Origin: a candidate division Zixibacteria bacterium RBG_16_43_9
Lineage (GTDB): Bacteria > Zixibacteria > MSB-5A5 > RBG-16-43-9
Direction of reading: 5' to 3'
NCBI GenBank assembly: GCA_001775355.1
Contig: MEWM01000111.1
Location: forward strand, 3,942 to 18,452
DNA length: 14,511 nucleotides
Of the stretch, positions 6,145 to 12,395 are shown one piece after another (the stretch's first letter is position 1; every line of letters starts with the position of its first letter). Position numbers and translations under genes: made by a program. Under the pieces are notes generated by a model that was not told where the DNA came from, ran no database searches, and worked only from the letters and a program-made list of their open reading frames with translations.

Positions 6145-7845
6145 ATGAAAAAGGGGAAAATGATATTTTGTTCTCTTTTGGTTGTGTGCACCGCCTGGTC
6201 TGGTCTTGCCTATTCTTATGATAATTTAGGGTATGGAGTCAGGGCAACCGGAATGGGGGCTTTTGTGGGGCTGGCTGATGACCCCAGCGCCATCTTTTAC
6301 AATCCAGCCGGAATTGCCCAGCTGGAAAGACCCCAGCTTTATCTTATGTATGACAAGATCTCTAAATTCACCATCGGAGAAAATGAAAACCCTTATCTTC
6401 TTTCCGGAGTTGGAGTCTATCCTTTAAATGACAAATTAAGATTTTTCCTGGGAGGAAGCCAGAAAGGTTCCCTGGCAAATCCGACCGGTGTCGTAACTAA
6501 TAACGTTGGAATTGTCGGCCTTGCCGGATGGCTTGCCCAGGATTTCTCTCTGGGATTAAACGGAAAATTTCTTTACAATTCAAATTACGGCAAGAAGAAA
6601 GGGGTGGACCTTGATTTAGGCTTGTTTTACAGATTTTCGCCCAAGTTCTCAGTCGGAGTTGCAATGGAGAATCTTTTAGCCACAGATATGACCCCGGATA
6701 ACGGCGATACCTTAGGATATGCCATCAGGGAGGGGAAAATAGGCTTTGCCTACCATTTTGATATGGAAAGGTATTCTACCATCCTGGCCTGGGATATCCG
6801 GGTGAAAAATTCAACCAAACCTGAAAGCAAGAGTTATACTTTAAGCTCTCTGGGGATTGAGGAATGGATATTGACCGGAAATAGTGTGAGCTTCGGCTTA
6901 AGAGGCGGGTATACCTTCGGAAAACAGTTTGAGCAGGATATAAACCAGCCCAGTTTCGGTTTATCCTTAAGATATAATGGAGGGAGCCAGACCTTTCAAT
7001 TAGATTACAGTTTCCAGAAATATCCCTATAAAGCCCCTCAGAGCTCGACCGGGGATCACCGGGTATCTTTAAGCATCGCTTTTGGAGGAAAAAATGGGAG
7101 CAACCATGAATATGCCAGAAAAGATAAAGTAAAAAGGTTCCAAATACAGACGTTACCTGCGCCACCAGTAACAGCTTCCAGCAATCAGATAATTCCTCCT
7201 GAGAAAAAGACAGAGGAAAAAGTTGTGCCTCCTGCGGTATCGACTGAGAACAAGCTAATCGTTCCTGAGAAGAAAGCAGAGGAGAAAAAGCAGGCTAAAG
7301 TAACCGCTCCTGAGAAACCAGTGGTCGTTCCCGAAAAAAAGGCAGAGGAGACAAAATTAACCCAGACAACTCCTCCTCCTGAAACTCCGGTAATCGTTCC
7401 TGAAAAGAAGGCAGAAGAGCAAAAGCTAACTCAAGTGATTCCTCAAGAAAATCCGGTGATTATTCCTGAGAATAAGACCGAAGAGAAAAAGCCGATACCG
7501 GTAACGACTTACCAGCCCTTCAGTCTCTCTTCCTCAGTTGAGGAGCTATCCTCAGGCAGAAATCGTTCAATTATGTTTATGCTCAAGCCGGATTTTGAAG
7601 AACAGATAGACTTCTGGAGACTTTATATCTGCCAGGATAAACCCTCTGGTTACGGAATCGACCAGTTGAAGCCAATCCTTTTAAAGACGGTGGAAGGAAA
7701 AGGTGTCCCTTCATCCGGAATCATCTGGGACTGCCGGTACAACGGCAAGAGCCTGAAAAAAGGAACCTATTATTATGCTATGGAGTTAGTCGACAGCAAC
7801 GGCCAGAGATATTTCAGCCAGTGGAAGTCATTTAAGTTGAAATAA
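6145..7845 (+). CDS. PorV-like outer-membrane barrel with Pro/Glu/Lys repeat linker and FlgD-like C-terminal domain
   Basis: A 566-residue exported protein. The signal peptide covers about residues 1-24 (MKKGKM, hydrophobic core 7-19, AYS near the cleavage site). Mature residues 26-315 form a predicted beta barrel of the PorV/UPF0164 type: the opening GYGVRATGMGAFVGLADDPSAIFYNPAG (29-56) is the signature of that group and of FadL-like barrels, and it ends HRVSLSIAFGG (305-315). Residues 330-457 are a low-complexity linker with five copies of a PEKKAEEKK-like unit about every 22 residues. Residues 458-566 look like a FlgD-type Ig domain (GIIWDCRYNGKSLKKGTYYY, then the end WKSFKLK). The linker could let the last domain reach through the periplasm or to the cell surface; its partner is unknown. 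The ribosome site is GAGGAG at 6130-6135. The gene stands alone between two repeat-bearing gaps. Confidence 0.75.
   Translation: MKKGKMIFCSLLVVCTAWSGLAYSYDNLGYGVRATGMGAFVGLADDPSAIFYNPAGIAQLERPQLYLMYDKISKFTIGENENPYLLSGVGVYPLNDKLRFFLGGSQKGSLANPTGVVTNNVGIVGLAGWLAQDFSLGLNGKFLYNSNYGKKKGVDLDLGLFYRFSPKFSVGVAMENLLATDMTPDNGDTLGYAIREGKIGFAYHFDMERYSTILAWDIRVKNSTKPESKSYTLSSLGIEEWILTGNSVSFGLRGGYTFGKQFEQDINQPSFGLSLRYNGGSQTFQLDYSFQKYPYKAPQSSTGDHRVSLSIAFGGKNGSNHEYARKDKVKRFQIQTLPAPPVTASSNQIIPPEKKTEEKVVPPAVSTENKLIVPEKKAEEKKQAKVTAPEKPVVVPEKKAEETKLTQTTPPPETPVIVPEKKAEEQKLTQVIPQENPVIIPENKTEEKKPIPVTTYQPFSLSSSVEELSSGRNRSIMFMLKPDFEEQIDFWRLYICQDKPSGYGIDQLKPILLKTVEGKGVPSSGIIWDCRYNGKSLKKGTYYYAMELVDSNGQRYFSQWKSFKLK
7190..7491 (+). 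repeat. In-frame tandem repeat coding the charged linker
   Basis: Five diverged copies of a unit of about 66-69 bases code for PEKKAEEKK-like blocks whose proline lies at residues 352, 374, 396, 419 and 441 of the barrel protein, a spacing of 22, 22, 23 and 22 residues. Copies differ mostly by point changes, so this is an old or selected tandem duplication. Confidence 0.85.
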
Positions 7846-7847
7846 AC

Positions 7848-7871
7848 CGTAGGGGCACGGCACGCCGTGCC
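7848..7871 (-). repeat. Class II hairpin-plus-tail module, copy 3
   Basis: Read on + it opens CGTAGG, then perfect 8-base arms GGCACGGC (7854-7861) and GCCGTGCC (7864-7871) around loop AC. On the minus strand the order is hairpin then CCTACG, matching the tail of the copy at 6029. It starts three bases after the barrel gene's stop codon. Confidence 0.8.
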
Positions 7872-7898
7872 TTCTTTATCGAATGTGTCGCCCGAAAA

Positions 7899-7924
7899 CG
7901 TAGGGGCAGGACATCGTCCTGCCC
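7899..7924 (-). repeat. Class II hairpin-plus-tail module, copy 4
   Basis: Opens CGTAG on +, with perfect 9-base arms GGGCAGGAC (7904-7912) and GTCCTGCCC (7916-7924) around loop ATC. It shares CGTAGGGGCA with the copy at 7848, after which the stem sequences differ on both arms together. Confidence 0.8.
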
Positions 7925-7936
7925 TTTGTTATTGAA

Positions 7937-7962
7937 GTCAGGAGGGAACTCCTGACACCACA
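7937..7962 (+). repeat. Class II hairpin-plus-tail module, copy 5
   Basis: Perfect 8-base arms GTCAGGAG (7937-7944) and CTCCTGAC (7949-7956) around loop GGAA, followed by tail ACCACA (7957-7962). The tail matches the CCAC tails of the copies at 5961 (minus) and 12959. Confidence 0.78.
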
Positions 7963-7997
7963 AGAGTAATATATTTTGAGAAAAAATGTAGATTAGT

Positions 7998-8195
7998 TCA
8001 GGAATATCCTTTACAGAGCCTTCCTATTGTCCACCGGGTAATGAACAGAATACTGACATCTTCTTTAGCCTCAAAAAACTCCTCAATTCCTCTTGACAAA
8101 CCCCAATTTACTCCTATTTTATAGTCTACCAGAATTTGTGGTATTTTATTTTTTGTGTTTTTTTGATTTTTGAGTGATGGATTTGTCAGGAAATG
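7998..8195 (-). pseudogene. Possible decayed minus-strand coding relic
   Basis: Reading the minus strand from 8195 down to a TGA at 8000-7998 gives about 65 codons without a stop. The second half reads like protein: IPQILVDYKIGVNWGLSRG, then IEEFFEAKEDVSILFITRW and IGRLCKGYS. There is no start codon with a ribosome site, and the first half is Lys/Asn-rich because of the T runs. The pattern (strand, charged helix, strand, Thr-Arg) faintly recalls the C-terminal part of DUF4143-type AAA proteins, but I cannot assign it. It may be chance; the same bases also hold the promoter candidate of the pth operon. Confidence 0.25.
8093..8120 (+). promoter_or_regulatory. Sigma70-like promoter candidate for the pth-rpsF-ssb-rpsR-rplI operon
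   Basis: A perfect -35 TTGACA at 8093-8098 is followed after 16 bases by TATTTT at 8115-8120; other AT-rich hexamers overlap it at slightly longer spacing. It lies about 70 bases ahead of pth and is the only strong -35 I see in this gap. Confidence 0.5.
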
Positions 8196-8786
8196 GTGAG
8201 ATTGGTAGTGGGATTAGGCAATCCGGGTAGAAGTTACCAGAAGACCAGGCACAACTTAGGCTACCAGGTAGTTGACCTTTTAAGCGAAAAACATAAGACG
8301 AAGTTCAAAGGAGGAAGAGGAGAGTATCTTTATTGCCGGGTTGTAGTTGAGGGAAGAAAAGTCTACCTTTTAAAGCCTTTGACCTTTATGAATGCAAGCG
8401 GTCAGGCGGTATTTGACTCCTTGAGATTTTTCAACTTGACTCCGCCTGAGCTTTTTGTTATATGTGATGACGTCAATCTCCCTTTAGGCACTTTACGGAT
8501 AAGAGAGAAAGGGAGCGATGGAGGACATAAAGGGCTAAGGTCGATAATTTATCAACTGGGAACTGAGGAGTTTCCCCGGCTGAGGTTAGGGATAGGCCCA
8601 GCTGCTAAAGGAATCGATTTAGAGGATTTCGTCTTACAAAGGTTTGAAAAAGAAGAAGGAAAAAACGTAGAAGAGTTAATTCAAGGGGGGTCACAAGTAG
8701 TAGAAAGTTCGATAATTTTAGGCGTAAGAGAAAGTATGAACAGGTTTAATAAGGATTTTGACAGAAGCATATCAGAAGGACTCTAA
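8193..8786 (+). CDS. pth: Peptidyl-tRNA hydrolase
   Basis: A 197-residue cytoplasmic enzyme that releases tRNA from peptidyl-tRNA dropped by ribosomes; the length is normal. Catalytic and binding residues seen are Asn10 (GLGNPG), His20 (RHNLGY), Asn67 (FMNASG) and Asp93 (CDDVNLP). At the place of E. coli Asn114 in GGHNG this protein has lysine (GGHKG, Lys113). Two starts are possible: ATG at 8193 and GTG at 8196. AGG at 8188-8190 sits only two bases from the ATG but five from the GTG, and family members usually begin right at the LVVGLGN strand, so GTG is a fair alternative. It is the first gene of a ribosomal-protein operon; its stop codon partly lies in the ribosome site of rpsF. Confidence 0.95.
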   Translation: MVRLVVGLGNPGRSYQKTRHNLGYQVVDLLSEKHKTKFKGGRGEYLYCRVVVEGRKVYLLKPLTFMNASGQAVFDSLRFFNLTPPELFVICDDVNLPLGTLRIREKGSDGGHKGLRSIIYQLGTEEFPRLRLGIGPAAKGIDLEDFVLQRFEKEEGKNVEELIQGGSQVVESSIILGVRESMNRFNKDFDRSISEGL

Positions 8787-8794
8787 GGAGGTGA
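8785..8794 (+). promoter_or_regulatory. Strong ribosome binding site that sets the TTG start of rpsF
   Basis: AAGGAGGTGA is a near-complete match to the 16S anti-Shine-Dalgarno sequence, three bases before TTG at 8798. No ATG or GTG lies at a suitable distance in frame, so the TTG start is well supported. Confidence 0.85.
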
Positions 8795-8797
8795 GAT

Positions 8798-9151
8798 TTG
8801 AGAAAGTACGAGACTGCATTTATCTTGGATCCAGGCCTGGATGAGGCGACTCTTGAAAAAGAGATTAAAAAGGTAGAAGAGCTGATTGAGAATAATAAAG
8901 GCAAAATCATCCAGACCGACCGCTGGGGTTTAAGGAAACTTACTTACCGCATCAAGAAAAAGCCGGAAGGGTATTATGTAATAACCCATTTTGAGGGTCC
9001 TACAGCTCTCATACGTGAGCTTGACCGCTATTACAAGCTGGACGAGAACGTTCTTAGGTTTTTAAACGTGGTCAAAATGGAGAAAAAGCCTTCGGAAAAA
9101 GATAAGGAGCTTTCCTTCGCTGAAGGTAGTAAAGAAAAGACAAAAATCTAA
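8798..9151 (+). CDS. rpsF: 30S ribosomal protein bS6
   Basis: A 117-residue bS6 protein, which binds 16S rRNA together with bS18 in the small-subunit platform. It opens RKYETAFILDPGLDEA, the family start, and has RWGLRKLTYRIKKKPEGYYV (residues 43-62) and the conserved LDRYYKLDENVLRFLNV block (75-91). The C-terminal tail is charged (EKDKELSFAEGSKEK), as is common. The start codon is TTG with a very strong ribosome site. It lies 11 bases after pth and is followed by ssb, rpsR and rplI, the classical arrangement. Because pth is so close, there is no room for a separate untranslated S6:S18-binding leader directly upstream. Confidence 0.96.
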   Translation: MRKYETAFILDPGLDEATLEKEIKKVEELIENNKGKIIQTDRWGLRKLTYRIKKKPEGYYVITHFEGPTALIRELDRYYKLDENVLRFLNVVKMEKKPSEKDKELSFAEGSKEKTKI

Positions 9152-9184
9152 GCTTTTGGACCGGAGAATAGAGGAGGTTGTCAG

Positions 9185-9628
9185 ATGTCCAATACCAGGC
9201 TTCCCCATCTGAACAGGGTTTTGATCGTGGGGAATTTAACCCGGGACCCGGAACTGCGCTACACCTCGACTGGTGTGCCGGTGGCTAATTTCAAGATCGC
9301 CTCTAATAAAAAATATAAAGACGATTTGGGCAACAGCAAGGAGGATGTCTGTTTCATAGGAATTGTGGCTTGGCAGAAGTTAGCTGAAAGCTGTAGTAGA
9401 TTTTTAAAAAAGGGAAGTGCGGTTTTAGTGGAAGGGGAGCTGAGGAGCAGATTCAAAGAGAACGAGGATGGCACCAAAAGGAATTTAATCGAGATCCGGG
9501 CTTTCCAGGTTCAGTTTCTGGATAAGAAAACGGAGACTGTACCAGTGGGGGAAACCATTTTCCCTGATTTTAAGTTTCCAGGAGAGGATAACCTATCCGG
9601 ACTGGGAAGCACCCTGGATAACCTGTAA
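9185..9628 (+). CDS. ssb: Single-stranded DNA-binding protein lacking the canonical acidic tip
   Basis: A 147-residue OB-fold protein (about residues 8-112) that coats single-stranded DNA in replication and repair. [20 protein letters not shown] (9-28), [17 protein letters not shown] and [10 protein letters not shown] are the usual SSB blocks. The linker is short, and the protein ends GSTLDNL instead of the acidic DDDIPF-type tip that recruits partner proteins in most bacteria. The stop codon and the next ribosome site follow cleanly, and the other two frames do not restore a tip, so this looks real rather than a frameshift. The ribosome site GAGGAGGT (9171-9178) is strong. The place between rpsF and rpsR is conserved in many bacteria. 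Confidence 0.94.
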   Translation: MSNTRLPHLNRVLIVGNLTRDPELRYTSTGVPVANFKIASNKKYKDDLGNSKEDVCFIGIVAWQKLAESCSRFLKKGSAVLVEGELRSRFKENEDGTKRNLIEIRAFQVQFLDKKTETVPVGETIFPDFKFPGEDNLSGLGSTLDNL

Positions 9629-9648
9629 AAGGAGGAAAAACTAAAAGT

Positions 9649-9885
9649 ATGTTTGACGATCTGGAAAGAAAAAGAAAGAAGACCTGTCGCTTTTGCGAGG
9701 ACAAGTCGAAGGTAATCGACTACAAAGATGAAAGGCTGTTAAGAAGATTTATCACCGATCGGGGAAAGATAATTCCCAAGCGGATAACCGGGAACTGTGC
9801 ACATCATCAGAGGGAGATAACTATAGCAATAAAGCGTGCCCGGCATATAGCCCTTCTTCCTTTCACCACCGAGATCTATAGATAA
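9649..9885 (+). CDS. rpsR: 30S ribosomal protein bS18, zinc-binding form
   Basis: A 78-residue bS18. Cys13, Cys16 (CRFC), Cys50 and His53 (GNCAHHQR) form the zinc ribbon of the C+ version of this protein. The core [19 protein letters not shown] and the end [12 protein letters not shown] match the family well. GGAGG at 9631-9635 lies 13 bases before the ATG, longer than usual, but no better in-frame start exists. The spacing could lower or tune initiation. Confidence 0.96.
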   Translation: MFDDLERKRKKTCRFCEDKSKVIDYKDERLLRRFITDRGKIIPKRITGNCAHHQREITIAIKRARHIALLPFTTEIYR

Positions 9886-9898
9886 AAGGTTGGAAAAA

Positions 9899-10351
9899 AT
9901 GAAGATTATTTTGAAAGAGGATTTGGAGAGTTTGGGAAAATGCGGGGAGGTCATCCAGGTAAAGGATGGCTATGCCCGGAACTACCTCTTCCCCAAAAAC
10001 TTAGCTATCCCGGCTACCAAAGGGAACTTAAGCTCAATTGAGGAGATCACCCGGCAGAAAAAGTTCCGGGACGAGAAAAAGAAAAAAGGGGAGGAAAAGC
10101 TCAAATCTGACCTGGAGAAAATCTCCATAACCGCAGAGGTTAAAGTAGGAGAGGAAGACAGGGTTTTCGGCTCAGTCACCTCTCAGGACATAGCCGAGCT
10201 TTTGAAAGAGCAGGGGTTTGAGATCGATAAAAGAAGAATAGACTTGGAGGAGCCGATTAAAGCTCTGGGAGTCTACACGGTTCCGGTAAAGATTCACGGG
10301 GACGTAGTGGCGAATTTAAAGCTGTGGGTGGTCAAACAAAGCGAGGAATAG
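9899..10351 (+). CDS. rplI: 50S ribosomal protein bL9
   Basis: A 150-residue bL9, two domains joined by a long helix, bound near the L1 stalk of the large subunit. The N-terminal domain MKIILKEDLESLGKCGEVI with GYARNYLFPKNLA is unmistakable. Residues about 43-75 are the charged connecting helix (KKFRDEKKKKGEEKLK), and the C-terminal domain contains VFGSVTSQDIAELL and ends near LWVVKQSEE. I chose the ATG at 9899: a TTG three codons upstream (9890) is in frame but lies inside the AGGTTGGA that probably serves as the ribosome site, and the family begins MKIIL or similar. Only 13 bases separate it from rpsR. Confidence 0.96.
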   Translation: MKIILKEDLESLGKCGEVIQVKDGYARNYLFPKNLAIPATKGNLSSIEEITRQKKFRDEKKKKGEEKLKSDLEKISITAEVKVGEEDRVFGSVTSQDIAELLKEQGFEIDKRRIDLEEPIKALGVYTVPVKIHGDVVANLKLWVVKQSEE

Positions 10352-10392
10352 TCTCTGGTTCTTTGGATTTGTAGAAAGGACAAGAAGTCTAT

Positions 10393-10878
10393 ATGCGAGA
10401 GGTAAAGATAAATGGACTGGCTTTGGATATGACCACCAACTCTCCGGTTATCATCCTGGCTCCTCTGGATTCAGAGGAGCTTCTTCTACCTATCTGGATA
10501 GGTCATTTTGAAGCCTGGGCAATCGGTATGGAGCTTTCCGGGCTTTCCTCCAACCGTCCACTTACGCATGATCTTTTGAAGTCTTCTATCGAGTCCTTAG
10601 GCGGCAAAATCCTCAAAGTTGAGGTAACCAAACTGGTCAACCAGACTTTTTATGCCACAATCTATGTGGAGATGGACGGCACGATAAAGGAGATAGATGC
10701 CCGCCCTTCAGATTCCATTGCCTTGGCTTTAAAAGCCAAAGTGAAAATCTACGTGGCGGATGAGCTTTTCCAGATGAAAAAAGGGGACGGGAAAACTCCC
10801 GGTGTAACTGATGCGGAATCTTTAAGGGAAAGGCTGAGAAGGATTAATCCGGAAGATTTTGGAAGATATTCCCTTTAA
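10393..10878 (+). CDS. Bifunctional nuclease family protein (DUF151)
   Basis: A 161-residue protein of the bifunctional nuclease/DUF151 family (PF02577), named after plant enzymes with RNase and DNase activity; the bacterial role is poorly defined. Diagnostic stretches are VKINGLALDMTTNSPVIIL (4-22), LLPIWIGHFEAWAIGMEL (31-48), RPLTHDLLKSSIESLGGKI (55-73) and the IDARPSDSIALALKAK box (101-116). A further positively charged tail (SLRERLRRINPEDFGRY) recalls the UvrB/UvrC-like end found in some members. The ribosome site AAAGGA (10375-10380) is 12 bases away from the ATG. It lies 41 bases behind rplI with no visible terminator, so it may be co-transcribed with the ribosomal genes. Confidence 0.9.
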   Translation: MREVKINGLALDMTTNSPVIILAPLDSEELLLPIWIGHFEAWAIGMELSGLSSNRPLTHDLLKSSIESLGGKILKVEVTKLVNQTFYATIYVEMDGTIKEIDARPSDSIALALKAKVKIYVADELFQMKKGDGKTPGVTDAESLRERLRRINPEDFGRYSL

Positions 10879-10913
10879 AACTTTTTTATTTTATCCTCAC
10901 GGGGTTCTTCTTT

Positions 10914-11738
10914 ATGAAATCGACTCAACTAAAATTCAAATCCTTAAAGAAATCCCTTAAAAAAATGGGAAAGGTTTTGATCGCCTTTTCCGGGGGCGTG
11001 GATTCCTCTTTTTTATTGAAAGTAGCCCTGGATACTCTGGGCAAGGATAATGTCTTAGCTGTTACGGCTGATTCAGAAACCTATCCTCGCACAGAGCTTA
11101 AGGAGGCTTCTGACCTGGCAAGAGATTTAGGTTTAGATGGAAAGCATCGGATAATCAAAACCTCTGAGCTTAAACTCAAGAGCTTCCGGAAAAATCCGGC
11201 TAATAGATGCTACTACTGCAAATTTGAGCTTTTCTCTAAATTGAAAAGAATCGCCAGAGAAAATAAAATCACTTATGTCTTAGATGGCTCAAATTACTCA
11301 GACCGGGACGATTTCAGACCCGGCAGAAAAGCTATAAATAAGTTGGGAGTAAGAAGTCCGCTTCTGGAATTAGAGTTTACTAAAGGGGAGATCAGGAGTC
11401 TTTCCAAAAAGCTAAATCTTCCGACCTGGAACAAGCCAGCTTTTGCCTGCTTATCTTCCAGGATACCTTATGGTGAGAATATAACTCTGAAAAAGCTGAA
11501 TCGAATTGAGAAAGCTGAGGAGTACCTGAGAAGCTCAGGCTTCAGCCAGCTAAGGGTTAGAGACCATCAGGGCATTGCCCGGATCGAATTGGAAGCAAAA
11601 GAGCTGAAGAAATTGATGAATCGGAATTTGAGACAGAAAGTGTATCAGAATCTAAAAGGTTTAGGGTTTTCCTATGTAACCTTGGACCTTTTAGGTTATA
11701 GAACCGGAAGTATGAACGAGGTTTTAAAGAGGAAATAA
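10914..11738 (+). CDS. larE: ATP-dependent sacrificial sulfur transferase LarE
   Basis: A 274-residue PP-loop protein. In the nickel-pincer cofactor pathway of lactate racemase and relatives, LarE adenylates the substrate carboxylate and donates sulfur from its own cysteine. The ATP-binding PP-loop is SGGVDSS (26-32). NRCYYCKFELF contains Cys99 and Cys102, and PAFACLSSRIPYG (175-187) carries Cys179, which aligns with the sacrificial Cys176 of the Lactiplantibacillus enzyme. The C-terminal GYRTGSMNE (261-269) is typical. No larA, larB or larC is visible here, so the target enzyme is unknown; family members may also serve other sulfur-insertion reactions. Only a weak ribosome site (ACGGGG around 10899-10904) precedes the ATG. 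Three small genes follow almost without gaps. Confidence 0.9.
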   Translation: MKSTQLKFKSLKKSLKKMGKVLIAFSGGVDSSFLLKVALDTLGKDNVLAVTADSETYPRTELKEASDLARDLGLDGKHRIIKTSELKLKSFRKNPANRCYYCKFELFSKLKRIARENKITYVLDGSNYSDRDDFRPGRKAINKLGVRSPLLELEFTKGEIRSLSKKLNLPTWNKPAFACLSSRIPYGENITLKKLNRIEKAEEYLRSSGFSQLRVRDHQGIARIELEAKELKKLMNRNLRQKVYQNLKGLGFSYVTLDLLGYRTGSMNEVLKRK

Positions 11739-11741
11739 GTC

Positions 11742-11960
11742 TTGGAGGAAAAAGAAAAAAGAGTAGCTTTAAAGATATTCTTTGACGGCAAATGGAAAGA
11801 GATCACTTATGAGGAGCTTTGCCTGTCAAACAATTTAGCCCAGGAGGCGCTGGTTACACTTCTGGTGAAAAAGAAATTAATCGACCCTAAAGAATTGATG
11901 GAGATGATAGCCAAGATAAGGAAGGAAAGATATAAAACCCCGGAGGATAGAAAAGAATAG
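11742..11960 (+). CDS. Small hypothetical protein, 72 residues
   Basis: I do not recognise a family. The start is taken as TTG at 11742, with GAGGA at 11729-11733 eight bases upstream; no ATG or GTG occurs before codon 30. The product is highly charged and predicted mostly helical: a basic start, a short strand-like FFDGKWKEITYEEL, then two helices, LAQEALVTLLVKKKLIDPKELMEMIAKI. There is no signal peptide or membrane segment. It begins three bases after larE and its stop touches the next gene's ATG, so it is part of the same transcription unit. The coding nature is supported by this packing and by the plausible protein composition, not by homology. Confidence 0.6.
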   Translation: MEEKEKRVALKIFFDGKWKEITYEELCLSNNLAQEALVTLLVKKKLIDPKELMEMIAKIRKERYKTPEDRKE

Positions 11961-12395
11961 ATGGAAGCAGCCGAAAAAAACTTTACGAGCCCTGGCCAAG
12001 TTTTAAAATGGATTGACCATCCATTGAAGAAAAGCAGGAAAAACCTTCTGATAGTTGTGCTTTTTCTCATCCTTGCGCCGACTGTAGTCTTTTTCTCAAC
12101 CAAAAGCATTTTCTTCCTCTTCCTTTCTATTATTTTTCTGCTGGGCTCGCTCTCAACGTTTTTTTTGCCGACGACCTATGAGTTATCCGAGGATAGCCTA
12201 AAGGTGAAATTTTTTTTCAATACCCGAAAGATGGAATGGGGAAAATATCGCAGTTTTTACGTGGACAAAAATGGAGTTCTGCTTTCCCCTTTTGAAAAGC
12301 CATCCAGGCTGGAGAATTTTCGCGGAATATATCTAAGGTTTAACCAGAATAAAGATGAAGTTGTGAATTTCATTAAACAGAGGATAAAAAGCTAA
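11961..12395 (+). CDS. Membrane protein with two transmembrane segments and a PH-like domain
   Basis: A 144-residue protein. Two hydrophobic segments close together (about 28-45 and 49-68) form a hairpin, with cytoplasmic N-terminal lysines and arginines before the first (KKSRK, 23-27). From about residue 72 the sequence TYELSEDSLKVKFFF, then RKMEWGKYRSFYVDKNGVLL, then GIYLRF, then a final helix NKDEVVNFIKQRI resembles bacterial PH-like domains that follow two membrane helices (bPH_2 style). The function is unknown; such domains are usually cytoplasmic and membrane-facing. The ATG follows the previous stop with no gap, and GGAGGA (11942-11947) serves as ribosome site. The next gene also begins directly at its stop. 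Confidence 0.7.
   Translation: MEAAEKNFTSPGQVLKWIDHPLKKSRKNLLIVVLFLILAPTVVFFSTKSIFFLFLSIIFLLGSLSTFFLPTTYELSEDSLKVKFFFNTRKMEWGKYRSFYVDKNGVLLSPFEKPSRLENFRGIYLRFNQNKDEVVNFIKQRIKS

Larger units (their letters stand above)
7846..8192. other. Gene-free stretch with palindromic modules, promoter candidate and a possible relic
   Basis: This 347-base gap lies between the barrel gene and pth. Its left part (7848-7962) holds three class II palindromic modules. Its right part is AT-rich with long T runs (8138-8170) and contains a sigma70-like promoter candidate. The minus strand of 7998-8195 is free of stops and reads like a protein fragment. No RNA gene was recognised. Confidence 0.75.

Noticed and set aside
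9600..9628. Frameshift that removed the SSB acidic tip
   Set aside because: Translations of the other two frames near the end give no DDDIPF-like sequence, and the ribosome site of rpsR follows directly after the stop.
9890..9898. TTG at 9890 as the start of rplI
   Set aside because: It would overlap the only ribosome-site-like sequence and add three residues not usual in bL9; the ATG at 9899 fits the family start.
10914..11738. NAD synthetase, GMP synthase or tRNA thiolation enzyme instead of LarE
   Set aside because: The PP-loop is shared, but the PAFACLSSRIPYG and GYRTGSMNE blocks are LarE-specific and the glutamine amidotransferase or tRNA-binding domains are absent.
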